The position numbers and the translations under genes were made by a program. From Geothermobacter hydrogeniphilus (GTDB taxonomy: Bacteria > Desulfobacterota > Desulfuromonadia > Desulfuromonadales > Geothermobacteraceae), in the NCBI RefSeq assembly GCF_002898515.1, contig NZ_PPFX01000005.1, positions 1 through 64,000 of the forward strand: a stretch of 64,000 nt of DNA. The letters run 5' to 3'. Positions 23,764 to 32,675 of the stretch are shown one piece after another. Under the pieces are notes generated by a model. The model had not been told where the DNA came from. It searched no databases and saw only the letters and a program-made list of their open reading frames with translations. The first letter of the stretch is position 1; each line of letters begins with the position of its first letter.

Positions 23764-25707
23764 ATGGACCAGTCACACTACCAGGAACTCTTCACCCAAC
23801 TCCCGGTCCCCATCTGGGTGGAAGACTTTTCGGCCGTCAAGAAACGGCTCGATGATATCCGGGGGAACTGCGGCAGCAGCCTGCTGGACTATTTTCGGGA
23901 CCATCCGGAGGTCGTTCGGGAGTGCGCGCGCCTGGTGAAAATCACTGAAGTCAACGACAAGGTTCTGGAGATCTACGGGGCATCGTCCAAGGATGACCTG
24001 CTGACCCGACTTGACCAGGTATTCACGGAAGAAAGTTTTGAGATTTTTGCTGAAAATCTGACGCGGATTCTTTCCGGGGAAACCCAGTTCAGCACCCATA
24101 CCCCGAATCGCACCCTTGACGGCAGAATTATCCAGGTCGAATTGCGCATTATCCTGCCGGACGCCTATCAGCATACCTGGGAAAAAGTCTTTGTCGCCAC
24201 CCTCGATGTCACCCGGCAATTCCAGGCCGAGCAGGCCCTGAAACAGAGCGAGGAACGGTTCCGCCTGTTTTACCGCAATGCCCCCCTGCCCTACCAGTCC
24301 CTCGATGCCACCGGCCGCTTCATCGACGTCAACCCGGCTTTCGAGGAGATGCTCGGCTACCGGCGGGAGGAACTGATCGGTACCCGGGTGGCGAAACTGC
24401 TGACCGCCGAATCACAATCGTTGCTGCAGCAACGGTTCTGCGCCTTTCTCGATGACGGCAGTGTCAACGATCTCGAATTCACTATGCGTCGCAAGGACGG
24501 CACCCTGATCGACGTGATGGTCAAGGGCCGCGTCGGCTACGACCTGGAAGGCCGGTTCAAGCAGGCGCATTGCCTGCTGACCAATATCACTGAACAGAAA
24601 AGGGCCCAGACTGAACTGAAAAAAAGGGAACACAGCTACCGTCGGCTCTACGAACAGTTCCGCATTCTGTTTGACGGCATCCCCGATGTGTTGCTGCTGT
24701 TGACCGGCGATTCACGCCTCACCTGGGCCAACGAATCGGCCTCAAAAGCGTGCGGCATTCCGGTGGAAAACATGATCGGCAAGACCTGCCGACAACTCTT
24801 CGAGGAGCACTCGGCTCCCTGCGATGTCGAGATGACCGAGCGCTGTATCGCCGAGGGTGAAATCGGGACCTCGCTGGTCACTACCCCGGATGGACGATCC
24901 TGGGGTGTCAGGGCGTTTCCGATCCGCTCCGATGACGGCAAGGTCATTCAGATCATGGAACTGGCCCATGACGTCACCGACAAGATCAAGTTGCAGGCCG
25001 AAACCATGCGGACCGGACACCTGGCCGCCCTCGGCGAACTGGCCGCCGGTGTCGCCCACGAAATCAACAACCCGATCAACGGCATCATCAACTACGCCCA
25101 GATCCTGATCAACCAGGGGAAAAAGGAAGGTCGGCAGAATGAAATCGCCGAACGCATCGTCAAGGAAGGAGACCGCATCGCCACCATTGTCGGCAACCTG
25201 CTGAGTTTTTCCCGTGACCGGGTCGAAGAGAAACGGCCTGTGGTTCTGAACAACCTGCTGCAGGAAGCTCTCTCCCTCTGCGCCACTCGCCTGCGCAAGG
25301 ACGGGATCAATCTTGAGTTGGACATACCCGCCAACCTGCCCTGTCTGCTCGGCAAGCACCAGAAGCTGGAACAGGTTTTCATCAATCTGATCAGCAATGC
25401 CCAACACGCCCTCAACCAGCGTTTCCCTTCCCCCTGTCCGGACAAGAAGCTGATCATCTCGGCCCGGCCGCTTACCAACCGCGGCATGTTGGAAATCGTT
25501 TTCCACGACCACGGCTGCGGCATTCCCGAAGGGGTTCGCGACCGGATTCTCAATCCCTTTTTTTCGACCAAACCCCAGGGCGAGGGAACCGGACTTGGTT
25601 TGAGCATCAGCCATGGTATTATTCAGGACCATGGCGGAGCCATCTACTTCGACAGCCTGCCGGGCGCTTTTACACGGGTCATTTTGACCCTTCCCATCGC
25701 GGGATAA
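23764..25707 (+). CDS. PAS-domain sensor histidine kinase
   Basis: This 647-residue kinase is probably soluble: no membrane helix or signal peptide is seen. Three PAS-like regions occur at about 20-155, 165-280 and 295-410 (for example LDATGRFIDVNPAFEEMLGY). The HisKA dimerisation helix carries the phospho-histidine at about 432 (GVAHEINNPINGIINY). The ATPase domain shows INLISNAQHAL, HDHGCGIPEG and GTGLGLSISHGI. It lies between two receivers with very similar sequence, the second in a sigma-54 activator 8 bases downstream, so it likely feeds both. Location next to flagellar regulators suggests control of motility. Confidence 0.92.
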   Translation: MDQSHYQELFTQLPVPIWVEDFSAVKKRLDDIRGNCGSSLLDYFRDHPEVVRECARLVKITEVNDKVLEIYGASSKDDLLTRLDQVFTEESFEIFAENLTRILSGETQFSTHTPNRTLDGRIIQVELRIILPDAYQHTWEKVFVATLDVTRQFQAEQALKQSEERFRLFYRNAPLPYQSLDATGRFIDVNPAFEEMLGYRREELIGTRVAKLLTAESQSLLQQRFCAFLDDGSVNDLEFTMRRKDGTLIDVMVKGRVGYDLEGRFKQAHCLLTNITEQKRAQTELKKREHSYRRLYEQFRILFDGIPDVLLLLTGDSRLTWANESASKACGIPVENMIGKTCRQLFEEHSAPCDVEMTERCIAEGEIGTSLVTTPDGRSWGVRAFPIRSDDGKVIQIMELAHDVTDKIKLQAETMRTGHLAALGELAAGVAHEINNPINGIINYAQILINQGKKEGRQNEIAERIVKEGDRIATIVGNLLSFSRDRVEEKRPVVLNNLLQEALSLCATRLRKDGINLELDIPANLPCLLGKHQKLEQVFINLISNAQHALNQRFPSPCPDKKLIISARPLTNRGMLEIVFHDHGCGIPEGVRDRILNPFFSTKPQGEGTGLGLSISHGIIQDHGGAIYFDSLPGAFTRVILTLPIAG

Positions 25708-25714
25708 GGACCAG

Positions 25715-27400
25715 ATGAACAAACGTATTCTCTGCATCGACGATGAAGAAAGTATCCGCCTGACCTTCGCCAGTTTTCTTGAGGATGAAGGTTACCAGGT
25801 CGATACCGCCGCCTCGGCCGACGAGGCACTGGAAAAACTTGAAGCTGAACATTTCGACCTGATCTTTCTCGACATCCTGCTCGGCAGGCACTCCGGAATC
25901 AACGTCCTGCGCGTCATCCGCAAACGCAAGCTGCAGGCGCCGGTGATCATGGTGACCGGGGCTCCGGAGGTCGATACCGCCGCCGACGCAGTCAGGCTGG
26001 GAGCCTTCGATTACATCTCCAAACCGGTTCGCCAGGAGACCTTGCTGCGCCTCGCCAAACTGGCTCTGACCCACCAGGAACTGGTCGCCCAGAAAAATCG
26101 TTACCAGGCCCATCTTGAAGCGATCTTCCGCAGTATCAGAGATGGCCTGCTCACCGTTGACAGCGACATGCGTCTGGTGGAAATCAACGCCGCCGCCAAG
26201 CAGATGCTCGGTATCGCCGGCGAATCGATCGGGGAAAACTTTGAACTGCTCGACGGTACCGACGGCCAATGCGCCAGCCTGATCCGCCAGACTCTTGAGA
26301 CAGGTCAACCCGGTGAAATCTACCGCTGCGAGTGCCCCCTCTCCAGGGGCGGCATCCAGGTTCTGACCCTGAATACCGCCCCCCTGCAGACGCCGACCGG
26401 CAAGCATGACGGAGTCGTGCTGCTGCTACGGGACGAAACCCGCATGGTCAAGCTTGAACGCGACCTGCAGGACCGCAACCAGCCCGGCAACATGATCGGC
26501 CAATGTGATGAGATGCAGCATCTCTACCGCATGATTCATTCTCTCGCCTCAATCGACACCACGGTGCTGATCACCGGCGAATCGGGAACCGGCAAGGAAC
26601 TGGTCGCCGAGGCGCTGCACAACATGGGCGATCGCCGCAAACGTCCTCTGGTCAAATTCAATTGCGCCGCCCTGCCCGAGAACCTGCTGGAAAGTGAACT
26701 TTTCGGTCACGTCAAGGGAGCCTTTACCGGCGCCGTCAAGGACAAGATCGGGCGTTTTCAGAAAGCCGACGGCGGCACCATCTTCCTGGATGAAATCGGT
26801 GACATTTCACCGGCCACTCAGGTCCGTCTGCTGCGGGTTCTGCAGGATAAGATCATCGAAAAAGTCGGAGATTCCACCCCGATCAAGGTTGACGTCCGAA
26901 TCGTCACCGCCACCAACAAGGACCTGCTGGAAAAGGTCAGCGCCGGAGAGTTCCGGGAAGATCTCTACTTCCGCCTCAATGTTATGAACCTGAAGCTCCC
27001 CCCTCTGCGGCAGCGGGGGTCCGATCTGGACCTGCTGGTCCGCCACTTCATCCAGCAGTTCAATATCCGTTTCGGCAAGCAGATCAGGGGAGTGACCGAT
27101 GATGTCATGGCGCTGTTCAGATCCTACCCCTGGCCGGGCAATGTCAGACAACTTGAACATGCCCTGGAACATGCCTTCGTCCTCTGCCAGGACAGCCTGA
27201 TCACCACCGCGCACCTTTCCTCAGATCTGACACGTCATGGCGTCACGACTCCACAGAGTCCGGCCGCTGGCTTCCGCGATGACCGCCAGGCCATTCTCGA
27301 TGCCCTAGAGAAAGCCGGCGGCAACAAAACCCGCGCCGCGCAGCTGCTCGGCATGAGCCGCCGAACCATCTACCGCAAGCTTGAGGAATACGGGATCTGA
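25715..27400 (+). CDS. Sigma-54 activator: receiver, PAS, AAA+, Fis-type HTH
   Basis: This 561-residue bacterial enhancer-binding protein has a receiver domain at 1-120 with Asp53 (FDLIFLDILLG), a PAS-like domain at about 130-250 (MRLVEINAAAKQMLGI), an AAA+ domain at about 265-490 and a Fis-type helix-turn-helix at the end (NKTRAAQLLGMSRRTIYRKL). GESGTGKE is Walker A and the sigma-54 contact loop GAFTGA is intact ([10 protein letters not shown]). It is the likely target of the kinase just upstream and activates sigma-54 promoters, plausibly the -24/-12 sites at 27630 and 40007. It resembles the FlrC/AtoC class. Confidence 0.92.
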   Translation: MNKRILCIDDEESIRLTFASFLEDEGYQVDTAASADEALEKLEAEHFDLIFLDILLGRHSGINVLRVIRKRKLQAPVIMVTGAPEVDTAADAVRLGAFDYISKPVRQETLLRLAKLALTHQELVAQKNRYQAHLEAIFRSIRDGLLTVDSDMRLVEINAAAKQMLGIAGESIGENFELLDGTDGQCASLIRQTLETGQPGEIYRCECPLSRGGIQVLTLNTAPLQTPTGKHDGVVLLLRDETRMVKLERDLQDRNQPGNMIGQCDEMQHLYRMIHSLASIDTTVLITGESGTGKELVAEALHNMGDRRKRPLVKFNCAALPENLLESELFGHVKGAFTGAVKDKIGRFQKADGGTIFLDEIGDISPATQVRLLRVLQDKIIEKVGDSTPIKVDVRIVTATNKDLLEKVSAGEFREDLYFRLNVMNLKLPPLRQRGSDLDLLVRHFIQQFNIRFGKQIRGVTDDVMALFRSYPWPGNVRQLEHALEHAFVLCQDSLITTAHLSSDLTRHGVTTPQSPAAGFRDDRQAILDALEKAGGNKTRAAQLLGMSRRTIYRKLEEYGI

Positions 27401-27706
27401 ATTGTCCTGAACTGCGACCTGTGCCATGGCACAACTGTGCCTTGGCACAGGTCGTGACTGTGGCACACTGTCACAGTGTGACAGATCCTTTTCAGGGCAC
27501 AATGACAAGCCCAGCCTCCCTCGCGAACCAATGTTCGTCCCGTTTTATCCCTCCAAAGATTCCCGATTTTAAAGGCTTTTCCAAAAAAGCCTGATCAATT
27601 TCAAAAGTTTGACGATGCAACCGGCATGGTTGGCACCCTTCTTGGAGGAAGTGTCGATAACTTGACTTGAAGCCCCTCTCGCAGATGACTTACACAAGGA
27701 GGCCCC
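27401..27706. promoter_or_regulatory. Upstream region of the second sigma-54 activator, with palindromic enhancer sites
   Basis: These 306 bases have no gene. TGTGCCATGGCACA (27420-27433) and TGTGCCTTGGCACA (27436-27449) repeat with a 16-base period and are embedded in a larger palindrome with 10-base arms GACCTGTGCC/GGCACAGGTC (27416-27453). A third site, TGTCACAGTGTGACA, follows at 27469-27483. The cluster lies about 150-210 bases upstream of a -24/-12-like element, the usual place for sites bound by an enhancer-binding protein. Confidence 0.7.
27631..27645 (+). promoter_or_regulatory. Candidate sigma-54 promoter for the receiver-less activator
   Basis: TGGCAC-CCTTC-TTGG has a perfect -24 half and correct spacing. 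The -12 half is TTGG instead of TTGC. A start near 27657 would leave a 50-base leader before the ATG at 27707. Confidence 0.5.
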
Positions 27707-28768
27707 ATGCTGAGAAAATCAGACGGATTCGAGGGCATCATCGGCAACTCGCTGCGCATGCAGAAACTTTTCAGCATCATCGAACGTGTCGCTGATGACG
27801 GTGAGAGTACCGTCCTGATTCAGGGTGAAAGTGGCACCGGTAAGGAGCTTGTCGCCCGTGCCGTGCATTCCCGCAGCCCGCGCCGGGAAAAAAACTTCGT
27901 CCCGGTCAACTGCGCGGCTATTCCTGATGACCTGCTGGAAAGCGAATTGTTCGGTTACGTCAAGGGAGCCTTCACCGGCGCCACCCAAAATAAAATGGGG
28001 CGCATCCAGTATGCCGCCGGCGGCACCCTGTTTCTGGATGAAATCGGCGACATGAAACCCTCGCTGCAGGCCAAGCTGCTGCGGGTCATCCAGGAAAAGG
28101 AGTTCGAACCGGTCGGTGGCGTCAAACCGGTGCCGGTCAATGTCCGCATTGTCGCCGCGACCCACCGCAACCTCGAACAACTGGTTGCCGAAGGTAAGTT
28201 CCGCGAAGATCTCTATTACCGTCTCAGTGTCATTCCCATCAACATCCCGCCGTTGCGCGAGCGCAAGGATGACATCATCCTGCTGCTTGACAGCTTCACC
28301 CGGGTTTTCAACCGCGGCAAGCGCTATGGACTCAAGGGTTTTTCCGAACGGGCCCTGAACGCCTTGGTGAACTATCCCTGGCCCGGCAATGTCCGCGAGC
28401 TGGAAAATCTCATTCAACGGCTGGTGGTGCTGCATGGAGGCGAGTCGGTCGATCTCGAGGATCTGCCGGCCAAGTACGCCGCGCATGCTGTTCAACCCGG
28501 AACCGCCGACCGGCGCAGTGAAGAACAACTCGACAACCTGGCACCGATCGCCCTGCACGAGGCTCTCTGGAACGGTGACGGCATCAACTTCAACGACCTG
28601 GTCGACGGTCTTGAGCGACAGCTGATCAGCCAGGCCCTGGCCCGCACCGGCGGCAACAAGAAGGAAGCCGCCCGTCTGCTCAACCTGAAACGCACCACCC
28701 TGATCGAGAAAATCAAGAAAAAGGAACTCGAAACCGGGATCGGCCTGCCCCAGGCTTCCTGCGCCTGA
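27707..28768 (+). CDS. Receiver-less sigma-54 activator (flagellar regulator type)
   Basis: At 353 residues it has almost only the AAA+ domain and a Fis-type helix-turn-helix. It starts directly at the AAA+ domain ([20 protein letters not shown]), with GESGTGKE (Walker A), intact GAFTGA ([10 protein letters not shown]), LFLDEIGDM (Walker B) and the closing [20 protein letters not shown] helix-turn-helix. No receiver or other sensory domain is present, as in the FleQ/FlgR-like minimal activators. AAGGAGG precedes the ATG. It sits between the two-component genes and the che/flagellar clusters and probably drives flagellar sigma-54 promoters. A strong terminator follows. Confidence 0.88.
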   Translation: MLRKSDGFEGIIGNSLRMQKLFSIIERVADDGESTVLIQGESGTGKELVARAVHSRSPRREKNFVPVNCAAIPDDLLESELFGYVKGAFTGATQNKMGRIQYAAGGTLFLDEIGDMKPSLQAKLLRVIQEKEFEPVGGVKPVPVNVRIVAATHRNLEQLVAEGKFREDLYYRLSVIPINIPPLRERKDDIILLLDSFTRVFNRGKRYGLKGFSERALNALVNYPWPGNVRELENLIQRLVVLHGGESVDLEDLPAKYAAHAVQPGTADRRSEEQLDNLAPIALHEALWNGDGINFNDLVDGLERQLISQALARTGGNKKEAARLLNLKRTTLIEKIKKKELETGIGLPQASCA

Positions 28769-28789
28769 GCATCCAGGCCCTACATACAA

Positions 28790-28826
28790 AGCCCCCGGCA
28801 GCGGGTTAGCGGCCGGGGGCTTTTTT
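28790..28826 (+). terminator. Rho-independent terminator
   Basis: AGCCCCCGGC pairs with GCCGGGGGCT around a loop (AGCGGGTTAGCG), followed directly by a run of six T. It ends the regulator unit and lies just past the convergent che operon's last gene. Confidence 0.92.
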
Positions 28827-28867
28827 CGTAACCGGTCCCAAGGACTTTTCATCAGCCCTGGCAAGTG

Positions 28868-30781
28868 TCAAGCGACTAAATTAAGTTTCACCTTCTCCTG
28901 TATCTGCGCCTCACTGGCGGGTGTCACCAGGATATCCCTGATGCCGTACTTGATGGCCCGCAGCACCATACTGCGGGTCCAGTTGGGGCCGGCAGCGATC
29001 AGCGGCATACGTCCCTGGATACTGGCATTGATCTTGATCGCCGCGGCGATTCCCTGTTCGCCGACATCTCCAAGAACCAGGAAAACCCCGCGTGTCTCAG
29101 GACCGTAGCCGCCGACAGCCTCCTGCACATGCTGAAACCGGGCCGCGCAGTTCAACCCTTCGATCGCCCTGATAAACACTTCCGCCTGCTCTTCGGAATC
29201 GCTGCAGACCAGAATCAGAGGTTGGGTACCGGTCGAACCGGTCGCAACCGGGGAAGCGGATTTTCCCGTCTCCCCTTTCGAAGGCGGGACGGTTTCGGTT
29301 TCGCTCGCCGTCCCGGTCTCCCCGCCCGAGTTGTCGGAACCAACCCCACCGGGATCTCCGCCCGTCTCGTCAACTCCCGCCACAACCGGCGTTTCCGTCG
29401 GTGCCGTCACTCCCCCGGCCTCAGCGTTCTGCAGTCCCAAAACATCCGCCGGCACGAAGAACCCTATTCGTCCAAGCTCCTGTCCATCAAGCCGGGCATC
29501 CCCGGAAGCGAGGAAGAATTCGACATCCTTGACCGGATACTCTTCCCTGGCCTCGATAACCAGGGGATCAATGGGCTCCTGGTCCGTTTTGACGAAGTGC
29601 AGATTGCCGGGATAGATATCATTAAAGACCGAGGTGCAGATCCCGGCAACGATATTGACAATCTCGCCGAAGGCGTCCGAATCCTCAGCGCCATATTCAC
29701 CACTCTCAAGGCGCTCCTGCAATTCGGAATCGGGAAGCATGATCAGGGTACCGCCGAGATGGATGGCCGCCCCCAGGCTGGTCAACAGGTAACCGTCACC
29801 TTCCCTGTCCCCTTCGACCCGCATGTGGGCAAGAACCTGGGTTCCGTCCAGACCGGCAAACAGCTCCGCCCTGTTGGAACAAAGGTATTTTTCGTTGCTG
29901 ATTTCGAATGAATGGCCCAGAAAGCCCCCGACTTCTTCCTGAATTTTGGCATGGATGACCCTGAAAATTTTGACCAGTTTGTCTTCACTGACCACGGGCC
30001 CGGGACCGGCCGCCCCGGCCGGTGGCTTCGCGGACGGAGTTTCCGCAGCAGGAGCTGCACCTGCCCCCCTGGATTCACTCGCAACGGCAGTCGTTTCGGT
30101 GGGCGCGACTGCCGTCTGCCCGGCCGTGTCCACCGGACCTGCAGCCGTTGCCTGCTCCGACTCGGCTGCCGTCTGCTCCGACTCGACAACCGGTGCCGCA
30201 TCTTCTCCCCCCCCCAGCCCGAGAAGTTCGTCCGGCACCAGCACCTGAACGAGTCCGGCAAGATTCTTCCCCTGCAGCGTCCCCTTGCCGACAACAAGAC
30301 TCAACGGGCCTTCCGCCAGGGGATAGTCCTCTTTGGCAACAACTCTGAGTGGATTGACAACCTGCTGGCCGGTCTTGACGAATCGCAGTTTATCGGGGAA
30401 AAGTTCATCGACCAGACCGGAGATAACACCGGCCATGATATTGACAATTTCGCCGAAAGCGTCGGCCTCGTCACCGCCGAACTCTCCCTTGTCGATACGA
30501 TCGTGCAGCTCTTCTTCAGGCAGCATGATCAGGGTGCCGCCGAGGACCAGGGCGTCCTTGAGATCGAGCAGCAGGTAGGCGCTTCCCTCACGGTCCCCTT
30601 CAACCCTGAATTCAGCCAGCACCTGTGGATCCTGCAGGTTTTCGAACAGAGTCTCCCGGTTCGAGGTTATGACCTGGCAGTCACTGAACTCGACAGGCTG
30701 GCCGATCAGGGAGGATATCTCCTCCTGGCCTTTTTTCAGCACCGCTCTGAGAACGGTATTGACAACTTTCCGGCGGTCCAT
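28868..30781 (-). CDS. Tandem CheX/CheC-like phosphatase protein with C-terminal pseudo-receiver
   Basis: This 637-residue protein has two similar domains of about 190 residues (about 1-195 and 270-465), each with a DAFGEIVNI-type helix. The E-x-x-N pair is the catalytic signature of CheX/CheC phosphatases of CheY-P. They share phrases such as LGGTLIMLP, RVEGDREG and EEYP. Alanine/threonine/glycine-rich linkers follow each. The last 100 residues look like a receiver (LILVCSDSEEQ, GVFLVLGDVGEQG), but the conserved lysine is replaced (DILVTPAS). It is the last gene of the che operon. It may dephosphorylate CheY or act as a scaffold; the architecture is unusual. Confidence 0.78.
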   Translation of the reverse strand: MDRRKVVNTVLRAVLKKGQEEISSLIGQPVEFSDCQVITSNRETLFENLQDPQVLAEFRVEGDREGSAYLLLDLKDALVLGGTLIMLPEEELHDRIDKGEFGGDEADAFGEIVNIMAGVISGLVDELFPDKLRFVKTGQQVVNPLRVVAKEDYPLAEGPLSLVVGKGTLQGKNLAGLVQVLVPDELLGLGGGEDAAPVVESEQTAAESEQATAAGPVDTAGQTAVAPTETTAVASESRGAGAAPAAETPSAKPPAGAAGPGPVVSEDKLVKIFRVIHAKIQEEVGGFLGHSFEISNEKYLCSNRAELFAGLDGTQVLAHMRVEGDREGDGYLLTSLGAAIHLGGTLIMLPDSELQERLESGEYGAEDSDAFGEIVNIVAGICTSVFNDIYPGNLHFVKTDQEPIDPLVIEAREEYPVKDVEFFLASGDARLDGQELGRIGFFVPADVLGLQNAEAGGVTAPTETPVVAGVDETGGDPGGVGSDNSGGETGTASETETVPPSKGETGKSASPVATGSTGTQPLILVCSDSEEQAEVFIRAIEGLNCAARFQHVQEAVGGYGPETRGVFLVLGDVGEQGIAAAIKINASIQGRMPLIAAGPNWTRSMVLRAIKYGIRDILVTPASEAQIQEKVKLNLVA

Positions 30782-30789
30782 GCTCCTGC

Positions 30790-31338
30790 CTAGGTTTTTC
30801 CAGCGTACTTGAATTCAAGCAGAAAGGTCCCCGCGACCGTTTCAAAAGGCAACAGCAACCGTTCAGCCCGGGATAGAAGGTTGACCTCATAACTACTTCC
30901 GGCGATCACCGACGGCACCGCCAGTTCGATTTCGCACTGCTGTTGCAAAAGTCGGATCTTCAACCCCCCGGCAATCATATTGACCATTTCACCGATCGTA
31001 TCCTTGACCTCGGCATCGACTTCAACCGGCGTCTCACCCAGCAATCCACCACAGATTTCACGCGCCACCCGTTCAGGACAATGAACAGCCAGCACCCCCC
31101 GCAGCCCGCCGGAGACCCCCAGCACGGCAGACACCGAATCGATCAGGCGGTTGGGACGGGCAGGCCGCAGAGCCAGAGTTTCGACCTCCATCATGACCAT
31201 GGTGGCAAAGACTTCCGTCGTCGCCTCGGCCAGCATGCCGCTGTAGCCCTCGACCGTGGACACATCATCGAAACCGGGGCGGCTTACCTTCAGTGCGCTG
31301 TCGCGCCTGTTATCCTCGACCTCCCGGAGCGGCATCAT
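30790..31338 (-). CDS. CheX-like chemotaxis phosphatase (copy A)
   Basis: This 182-residue CheX-family protein shows DTIGEMVNMIAGGLK, which supplies the Glu and Asn used to hydrolyse CheY-phosphate, preceded by SGGLRGVLAVHC. The first 35 residues are a poorly conserved extension. Its ATG overlaps the stop of the next upstream CheX (ATGA at 31335-31338). It probably terminates the chemotaxis signal. Confidence 0.87.
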   Translation of the reverse strand: MMPLREVEDNRRDSALKVSRPGFDDVSTVEGYSGMLAEATTEVFATMVMMEVETLALRPARPNRLIDSVSAVLGVSGGLRGVLAVHCPERVAREICGGLLGETPVEVDAEVKDTIGEMVNMIAGGLKIRLLQQQCEIELAVPSVIAGSSYEVNLLSRAERLLLPFETVAGTFLLEFKYAGKT

Positions 31339-31799
31339 TCCGACTGTTCCTGCAGTTGCAGTTCAACAAGGAATTCTCCATCGGGCATTTTGAACGGCAT
31401 CAGCACCTGGTCAGCGGCGGCATGGCACTCGAAAGTATATTCCTCCCCGCCCACGGCGGATGGAATCGACAACTTGATGTCCTTGCCGTTCTCCGACAGG
31501 GAGGTTTTGACTGAACCGGCCAGCATATTGGCCATCTCACCGATAGCGTCCTTGACATCATCATCAACAGTTTCAACATCGATGCCGAGAAAAGTCCCGG
31601 TGATGGCCATGGCGACCCGGTTGGAGCAATGGATGGCCAGCATCCCCCGGTAGCCTCCGGCCATGCCGACCAAGCCGCTGATGCCGTCGACAAAGACGTC
31701 ACTACGGTTCGGCAGCGGATCGCCCGGAGTCACCCGGGTCATCAACATGGTTTCAAATATTTCGCAGGTTGCGTCAATCACGCTTTTCGCAAAATCCAC
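31335..31799 (-). CDS. CheX-like chemotaxis phosphatase (copy B)
   Basis: With the GTG at 31799 as start the protein is 154 residues. AGGAGG lies 6 bases upstream of this GTG, and the earlier frame (to 31889) overlaps the cheY gene and reads as low-similarity arginine-rich sequence. The signature helix is DAIGEMANMLAGSVK with Glu and Asn in place, following AGGYRGMLAIHC. It is paralogous to copy A, which follows with a 4-base overlap. Likely acts on the CheY encoded 10 bases upstream. Confidence 0.87.
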   Translation of the reverse strand: MDFAKSVIDATCEIFETMLMTRVTPGDPLPNRSDVFVDGISGLVGMAGGYRGMLAIHCSNRVAMAITGTFLGIDVETVDDDVKDAIGEMANMLAGSVKTSLSENGKDIKLSIPSAVGGEEYTFECHAAADQVLMPFKMPDGEFLVELQLQEQSE

Positions 31800-31809
31800 A
31801 ATCCGCCTC

Positions 31810-32181
31810 CTAGAGTAAGGCACCCAGGGTGTCCTGAACCTGATCGGGAGTGAACGGTTTCTTGATGCTTCCCTTGGCCCCGAGTTCAAGAGCCTCGCGC
31901 AGAATCTCCGACCCGGCCTCGGTGGTGATCATCACCACCGGGATATTCCTGATGCCGTCATCCTCGGCCTTGTTGCGGAGAAATTCGACCCCGTTCATGT
32001 TCGGCATATTGATATCGCTGAGAATAACATCGACATTTTCACCACTCAACACTTCCAACGCCTCCTGCCCGTCACCGGCTTCGAGAATCGTCTCGAAATC
32101 GAAGCCGGCCTGGCGCAGCGAACGTGCGACAATCTTGCGCATGGTGCTTGAATCATCGATGATCAGTACTTTTTTTCCCAT
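31810..32181 (-). CDS. cheY: CheY-type response regulator
   Basis: This 123-residue single receiver has all functional residues: IIDDSS, Asp56 in ILSDINMPNMNG, threonine in MITTEAG and lysine in IKKPFTP. MPNMNGVEFL and length are typical of CheY, which binds FliM when phosphorylated. It sits between CheX-like genes. A second receiver at 32668-33054 is the other CheY candidate, so which one drives the motor is open. Confidence 0.88.
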   Translation of the reverse strand: MGKKVLIIDDSSTMRKIVARSLRQAGFDFETILEAGDGQEALEVLSGENVDVILSDINMPNMNGVEFLRNKAEDDGIRNIPVVMITTEAGSEILREALELGAKGSIKKPFTPDQVQDTLGALL

Positions 32182-32216
32182 GGTTTGTCGGTCCTTTCTA
32201 TAGGGGCGTTTGCGGT

Positions 32217-32675
32217 TCAGGCCTGCTCCAGAAGCGAGGACCCGGACACCGCGACGGAAAATCCCTCATCATCTATCAGGAAGTGCCAGACGATTTCTCC
32301 GTTGCCGAGCGGTTCATCCGACGAGGGTTCGATTTCTGGCAGGCCGAGGCGATAAACCTGGCCGGGGATGACTTCGTTGAGAAACTGTCCGGCCACCGTA
32401 TTGAGCAATTCGAGCAGGGCATCGTCGGCAAGTTGCTCGGTCAACTCCTCGACCGGCAGTCCGAACAGCGCCTCGGCAATGCCGAGCAGCAGATTGCGGG
32501 GCATCTGCAGCAGAAACTCACCCTGCACCGGATCGTGCATCAGCAGGCTCGCCCGAAGCATCTCACCCTCTTCGATGGGGGGCGGTTCCTGACTCGGCAG
32601 GGCCTCCAGGAAAGCCATGTTTTCAATGGTTTCCGCCACGGCCTTGTGCATCGCTCTGGTCATCCGTTCACGCAT
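32217..32675 (-). CDS. CheX-like protein (copy C)
   Basis: This 152-residue protein is a divergent CheX-family member. The helix LLELLNTVAGQFLNEV carries the expected E-x-x-N pair, and LRASLLMHDPVQGEFLLQMP matches the strands ahead of it. The start overlaps the end of the upstream receiver gene by 8 bases. It is less similar to copies A and B than they are to each other, so it may have a different partner or may only bind. Confidence 0.75.
   Translation of the reverse strand: MRERMTRAMHKAVAETIENMAFLEALPSQEPPPIEEGEMLRASLLMHDPVQGEFLLQMPRNLLLGIAEALFGLPVEELTEQLADDALLELLNTVAGQFLNEVIPGQVYRLGLPEIEPSSDEPLGNGEIVWHFLIDDEGFSVAVSGSSLLEQA

Noticed and set aside
31800-31889. Longer start for CheX copy B
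   Set aside because: The extra residues overlap cheY and are arginine-rich without family match; the GTG at 31799 has a strong ribosome site.
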